Below are positions 7,272-10,000 of a DNA stretch of 10,000 nucleotides, one piece after another (the first letter of the stretch is position 1; each line of letters begins with the position of its first letter). Source of the DNA: Rheinheimera sp. (GTDB lineage Bacteria > Pseudomonadota > Gammaproteobacteria > Enterobacterales > Alteromonadaceae). Made by a program: the position numbers and the translations under genes. The DNA is taken from NCBI RefSeq assembly GCF_020217005.1, contig NZ_JAIWOI010000286.1:1-10000 (forward strand), read 5' to 3'. The notes below the pieces were generated by a model, which made no database searches, was not told where the DNA came from, and was given only the letters and a program-made list of their open reading frames with translations.

Positions 7272-8330
7272 TTACAAATCAACTTCTGCGTCTTCTGGCA
7301 CCATACCAAAATCTTCTGCTGGTGATGGAGCACCTTTAGAAGGTTCCAGCAACAGCATACGACGTAATTCATTTTCAATTTCTTTGGCTACCGCAGGGTT
7401 TTCTTGCAGGTATTTCATAGCGTTGGCTTTGCCCTGACCAATTTTGTTGCCTTTATAGGCATACCAGGCACCAGCTTTGTCGATCAGCTTATGCAGCACG
7501 CCTAAGTCAATCAATTCGCCATCTTTGCTGATACCAGCGCCGTACATAATAATAAATTCAGCTTGTTTAAATGGCGGTGCTACTTTGTTTTTCACCACTT
7601 TGACGCGGGTTTCGTTACCTGTCACTTCGTCACCATCTTTGACAGAACCAGTACGACGAATATCTAAACGCACTGAAGCATAGAATTTTAATGCGTTACC
7701 GCCAGTGGTGGTTTCAGGTGAACCAAACATCACACCAATTTTCATCCGGATTTGGTTGATGAAAATACATAAAGTGTTTGAACGTTTGATATTACCTGTC
7801 AGTTTACGCAAAGCCTGAGACATTAAACGAGCTTGTAAACCTACGTGGCTGTCGCCCATATCGCCTTCAATTTCAGCGCGAGGTGTTAAAGCGGCCACCG
7901 AGTCGACAATGATCACGTCTACCGCAGCAGAGCGCACCAGCATGTCACAGATTTCCAGCGCCTGTTCACCTGTATCCGGCTGAGACACTAATAAATCGTC
8001 GACGTTTACACCTAATTTTTTCGCGTACACAGGGTCCAGCGCGTGTTCAGCATCGATAAAAGCACAGGTTTTACCCATGCGCTGAGCTTCTGCGACGACT
8101 TGTAAAGTTAAAGTAGTTTTACCTGAAGATTCAGGACCGTAGATTTCAACAATACGACCACAAGGCAAACCACCTATACCGAGCGCTATATCCAAACCTA
8201 ACGAACCTGTAGGGATAAAGTCGATATCAAGCGCTGTGCTATCGCCCAGACGCATAATAGAACCTTTACCAAACTGGCGTTCGATTTGACCTAAGGCTGC
8301 GGTCAGTGCTTTTTGTTTATTGTCGTCCAT
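7272..8330 (-). CDS. recA: RecA recombinase
   Basis: The 352-residue product is one residue shorter than E. coli RecA and nearly collinear with it. It polymerises on single-stranded DNA, drives strand exchange and triggers LexA self-cleavage. Visible elements: Walker A GPESSGKT (65-72), catalytic Glu95 in DAEHALDP, Walker B VIIVDS (139-144), DNA-binding loop L1 in [13 protein letters not shown] (153-165), loop L2 in [12 protein letters not shown] (203-214), and an acidic C-terminus (PEDAEVDL). The ATG at 8330 is chosen because GGAGAGAGCA directly precedes it and the protein then begins MDDNKQKAL as in relatives; the frame stays open to 8363, but those 11 extra codons lack support. A LexA box lies upstream. 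The next gene on the same strand is not recX; a convergent solute-binding gene occupies that place. Confidence 0.98.
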   Translation of the reverse strand: MDDNKQKALTAALGQIERQFGKGSIMRLGDSTALDIDFIPTGSLGLDIALGIGGLPCGRIVEIYGPESSGKTTLTLQVVAEAQRMGKTCAFIDAEHALDPVYAKKLGVNVDDLLVSQPDTGEQALEICDMLVRSAAVDVIIVDSVAALTPRAEIEGDMGDSHVGLQARLMSQALRKLTGNIKRSNTLCIFINQIRMKIGVMFGSPETTTGGNALKFYASVRLDIRRTGSVKDGDEVTGNETRVKVVKNKVAPPFKQAEFIIMYGAGISKDGELIDLGVLHKLIDKAGAWYAYKGNKIGQGKANAMKYLQENPAVAKEIENELRRMLLLEPSKGAPSPAEDFGMVPEDAEVDL

Positions 8331-8336
8331 TGCTCT

Positions 8337-8340
8337 CTCC
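8337..8340 (-). promoter_or_regulatory. Ribosome binding site that sets the recA start
   Basis: GGAG on the minus strand is 6 bases before the ATG at 8330. No comparable sequence precedes the longer in-frame ATG at 8363. Confidence 0.75.
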
Positions 8341-8367
8341 GGTGAATTCTTGGATGCACTCAAAGTG

Positions 8368-8383
8368 CTGTATGCTCATACAG
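8368..8383. promoter_or_regulatory. LexA (SOS) box of recA
   Basis: CTGTATGCTCATACAG on the plus strand is a perfect CTGT-N8-ACAG LexA operator. Read toward recA it is CTGTATGAGCATACAG, which matches from memory the core of the E. coli recA operator. It lies 38 bases before the recA start codon, so recA should be SOS-induced. Confidence 0.93.
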
Positions 8384-8408
8384 TAGTCTTTTTGTTTTAG
8401 TCTGTCAA
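8380..8408 (-). promoter_or_regulatory. Candidate recA promoter
   Basis: On the minus strand a perfect -35, TTGACA (8408-8403), is followed after 17 bases by TACTGT (8385-8380), a weak -10 (3/6) that overlaps the LexA box. The -35 falls in the last codons of pncC, before its TAA. This differs from E. coli, where the LexA box lies between the -35 and -10. Confidence 0.5.
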
Positions 8409-8888
8409 TAACAAGATGAGCTGCTGTAAAACAAAATCGATCGCCTGCTGGCGTACTGTCGCTCTATCGCCATCAAAGATACGGTGCGACAGCACCTGAT
8501 GGCCTGAAATTTCAAAACAAAAATGCACAGTGCCCACAGGCTTACCGGCTGAGCCACCGCCAGGTCCTGCTATCCCAGATACAGCCACTGCAACTTCAGC
8601 CCCAGCCGCTTTGGCTGCGCCTATGGCCATTTCCAGTACTGTTTCTTTACTCACAGCACCGTATTGCAGCAAAGTTTCGGCTTTGACTCCCAACAACTGC
8701 TGCTTGGATTTATTGCTGTAAGTGACAAAAGAGCGGTCCAGATAGGTTGAACTGCCGGGTACTGCGGTTAACACATAAGCAATACCACCGCCAGTGCAGG
8801 ATTCTGCTGTGGTGATACTGAAGTTTTTCCGCAATAATAGCGCTCCGAGCTCCGCCGCCAAGTTGTAGGTGGTTACTGGAATTGTCAT
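8397..8888 (-). CDS. pncC: Nicotinamide-nucleotide amidase PncC (CinA C-terminal domain family)
   Basis: This enzyme deamidates nicotinamide mononucleotide to nicotinate mononucleotide, recycling the NMN released by the NAD-dependent DNA ligase and other reactions. The 163-residue product is a stand-alone CinA C-terminal domain without the N-terminal MoaB-like domain, close to the 165 residues of E. coli PncC. Signature segments are AESCTGG (28-34), which contains the active-site Ser, FVTYSNKSK (54-62), and VSGIAGPGGG (103-112). It is cytoplasmic, with no signal or membrane segment. It lies 66 bases upstream of recA on the same strand, an order common in gammaproteobacteria, and its 3' end contains the likely recA -35. 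It is divergent from mutS across only 32 bases. The Shine-Dalgarno sequence before the ATG at 8888 is weak (GGA, 7 bases away). Confidence 0.93.
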   Translation of the reverse strand: MTIPVTTYNLAAELGALLLRKNFSITTAESCTGGGIAYVLTAVPGSSTYLDRSFVTYSNKSKQQLLGVKAETLLQYGAVSKETVLEMAIGAAKAAGAEVAVAVSGIAGPGGGSAGKPVGTVHFCFEISGHQVLSHRIFDGDRATVRQQAIDFVLQQLILLLTD

Positions 8889-8917
8889 CTTTGGTCCAAC
8901 GCAGGAATTATTAAGCC

Positions 8918-8947
8918 ATTATGCCGCCAGAACAGAAAGACGGGCAA
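8918..8947 (-). promoter_or_regulatory. Candidate promoter of pncC overlapping the mutS start
   Basis: On the minus strand TTGCCC (8947-8942, 4/6) and CATAAT (8923-8918, 5/6) are 18 bases apart. The predicted start near 8911 leaves a leader of about 22 bases before the pncC ATG. The -10 hexamer includes the mutS start codon on the other strand. It is a hexamer match only. Confidence 0.35.
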
Positions 8948-10000
8948 GCCCTAAGCCCGCATACTCCGATGATGCAACAGTACCTTGGCCTGAAATGCCA
9001 GCATCCTGATATTTTGCTGTTTTATCGTATGGGTGACTTTTACGAGCTGTTTTACGATGACGCCAAAAAGGCCTCTGCCCTGTTAGATATTTCCCTGACC
9101 AAAAGAGGCCAGTCGGCTGGACAACCTATTCCTATGGCTGGCGTACCTTATCATTCAATTGAAGGTTACTTAGCCCGTTTAGTGCAACTGGGCGAATCTG
9201 CTGCTATTTGTGAACAAATTGGCGATCCGGCCTTGAGCAAAGGCCCGGTTGAACGTGCTGTGGTGCGTATTGTGACGCCTGGCACAGTCACAGACGAAGC
9301 GCTGCTGAATGAACGTCAGGACACCCTGGTATCTGCTTTGTATCAGCAAAAAGGCAGCTATGGTTTTGCTTACTTAGATCTAAGTAGCGGTCGCTTTTTA
9401 GTCAATGAAGTCACGCATCTGGATGATTTATTGGCTTTATTACAGCGCTTAAATCCGGCAGAAATTTTATATGCCGAAGAGCAAGACTGGCCGGATAGCA
9501 TCATCAACCGCAAAGGCGTGCGTCGCCGCCCTGTCTGGGAGTTTGAGCTAAGCAATGCCAAGCGTTTACTGACCCAACAATTTGGCACCCGCGACTTACA
9601 AAGCTTTGGCGTGGAACAAGCCCCAGTAGCTTTAATGGCGGCCGGTTGTTTAATGGGTTATGTCAAAGACACCCAGCGCGCTCAGTTGCCGCATATCCGC
9701 TCTATCGCCTTAGAACGTAATCAGGACTGCATCGTATTAGACGCAGCCACCCGACGTAACCTGGAGCTGACCCAAACTTTAGCAGGCCAGTTTGATCACA
9801 CTCTTGCGGCAGTACTGGATCAATGCCAGACCGCTATGGGCAGTCGTCTACTGAAGCGCTGGATCCATGCGCCGCTGCGCGATCAGGCCTTGGTATCAGC
9901 CAGGCATCAGGCTGTGGCTGAATTGCAGCACCATCATCAGAGTTTACAGCCGCTGTTTAAACAAGTAGGTGATACAGAGCGGGTGATAGCCCGTTTAGCA
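8921..10000 (+). CDS. mutS: DNA mismatch repair protein MutS (5' part, runs off the window)
   Basis: MutS recognises base mismatches and small loops and recruits MutL. The window holds the first 360 codons of a protein usually about 850 residues long, with no stop. Present are the mismatch-binding domain I, about 12-125, with the F-x-E mismatch motif as F40-Y41-E42 in MGDFYELF and the segments DISLTKRG and CEQIGDP; connector domain II, about 135-260; and the start of lever domain III, with [11 protein letters not shown] and [13 protein letters not shown]. The ATPase domain lies outside. The ATG at 8921 is the first start after an in-frame TAA at 8912. The paired Met17-Met18 corresponds to HTPMMQQY near the start of E. 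coli MutS, so the true start is here or, less likely, at one of those. No good Shine-Dalgarno is visible at normal spacing (AGGA is 14 bases away). Confidence 0.97.
   Translation, partial: MPPEQKDGQALSPHTPMMQQYLGLKCQHPDILLFYRMGDFYELFYDDAKKASALLDISLTKRGQSAGQPIPMAGVPYHSIEGYLARLVQLGESAAICEQIGDPALSKGPVERAVVRIVTPGTVTDEALLNERQDTLVSALYQQKGSYGFAYLDLSSGRFLVNEVTHLDDLLALLQRLNPAEILYAEEQDWPDSIINRKGVRRRPVWEFELSNAKRLLTQQFGTRDLQSFGVEQAPVALMAAGCLMGYVKDTQRAQLPHIRSIALERNQDCIVLDAATRRNLELTQTLAGQFDHTLAAVLDQCQTAMGSRLLKRWIHAPLRDQALVSARHQAVAELQHHHQSLQPLFKQVGDTERVIARLA

Noticed and set aside
8331..8363. Longer recA start (ATG at 8363)
   Set aside because: No Shine-Dalgarno there, the extra residues are not part of RecA, and the ATG at 8330 has an ideal ribosome binding site.

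Overview
The window looks like chromosomal core DNA of a free-living gammaproteobacterium, most likely in or near the Alteromonadales (a Rheinheimera/Alishewanella-like organism is my best guess, not proven). The grounds are E. coli-like MetA, MetH, RecA, PncC and MutS proteins, a MetJ-type operator, a LexA box nearly identical to that of E. coli recA, and the order mutS / pncC-recA. I see no rRNA, tRNA, CRISPR array, insertion sequence or phage gene.

Layout from left to right. Positions 1-500 (-) hold the 5' part of a putative lipoprotein with a transglutaminase-like fold, cut by the window edge. Positions 739-1434 (+) hold a two-domain PilZ protein with an intact c-di-GMP-binding signature. 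Positions 1464-6078 (-) form a methionine operon in the order metA, metH (homocysteine module), metH (folate/B12/reactivation modules). Positions 6247-7131 (+) hold a secreted periplasmic solute-binding-like protein, divergent from metA. Positions 7272-8330 (-) are recA, preceded by pncC at 8397-8888 (-). Positions 8921-10000 (+) hold the first 360 codons of mutS. Two convergent gene pairs are separated by inverted repeats: a weak one at 1441-1459 and a convincing bidirectional terminator at 7196-7218.

The methionine operon is the most interesting part. MetA activates homoserine with succinyl-CoA, and the cobalamin-dependent methionine synthase methylates homocysteine. The synthase is normally one polypeptide of about 1,230 residues. 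Here it is encoded by two genes (354 and 875 codons) that meet exactly between the homocysteine and folate modules. The second gene has its own GGAG Shine-Dalgarno sequence and a TAATG stop-start overlap, so this reads as a real split and not a sequencing error. The metA/metH junction uses the same TAATG overlap. Upstream of metA, four tandem 8-bp met boxes overlap a perfect TTGACA -35 element, so MetJ with S-adenosylmethionine probably represses the operon.

The repair cluster (mutS, pncC, recA) is conventional in content, but recX does not follow recA. The recA promoter is built differently from that of E. coli: its -35 lies inside the end of pncC and the LexA box covers the -10 region.
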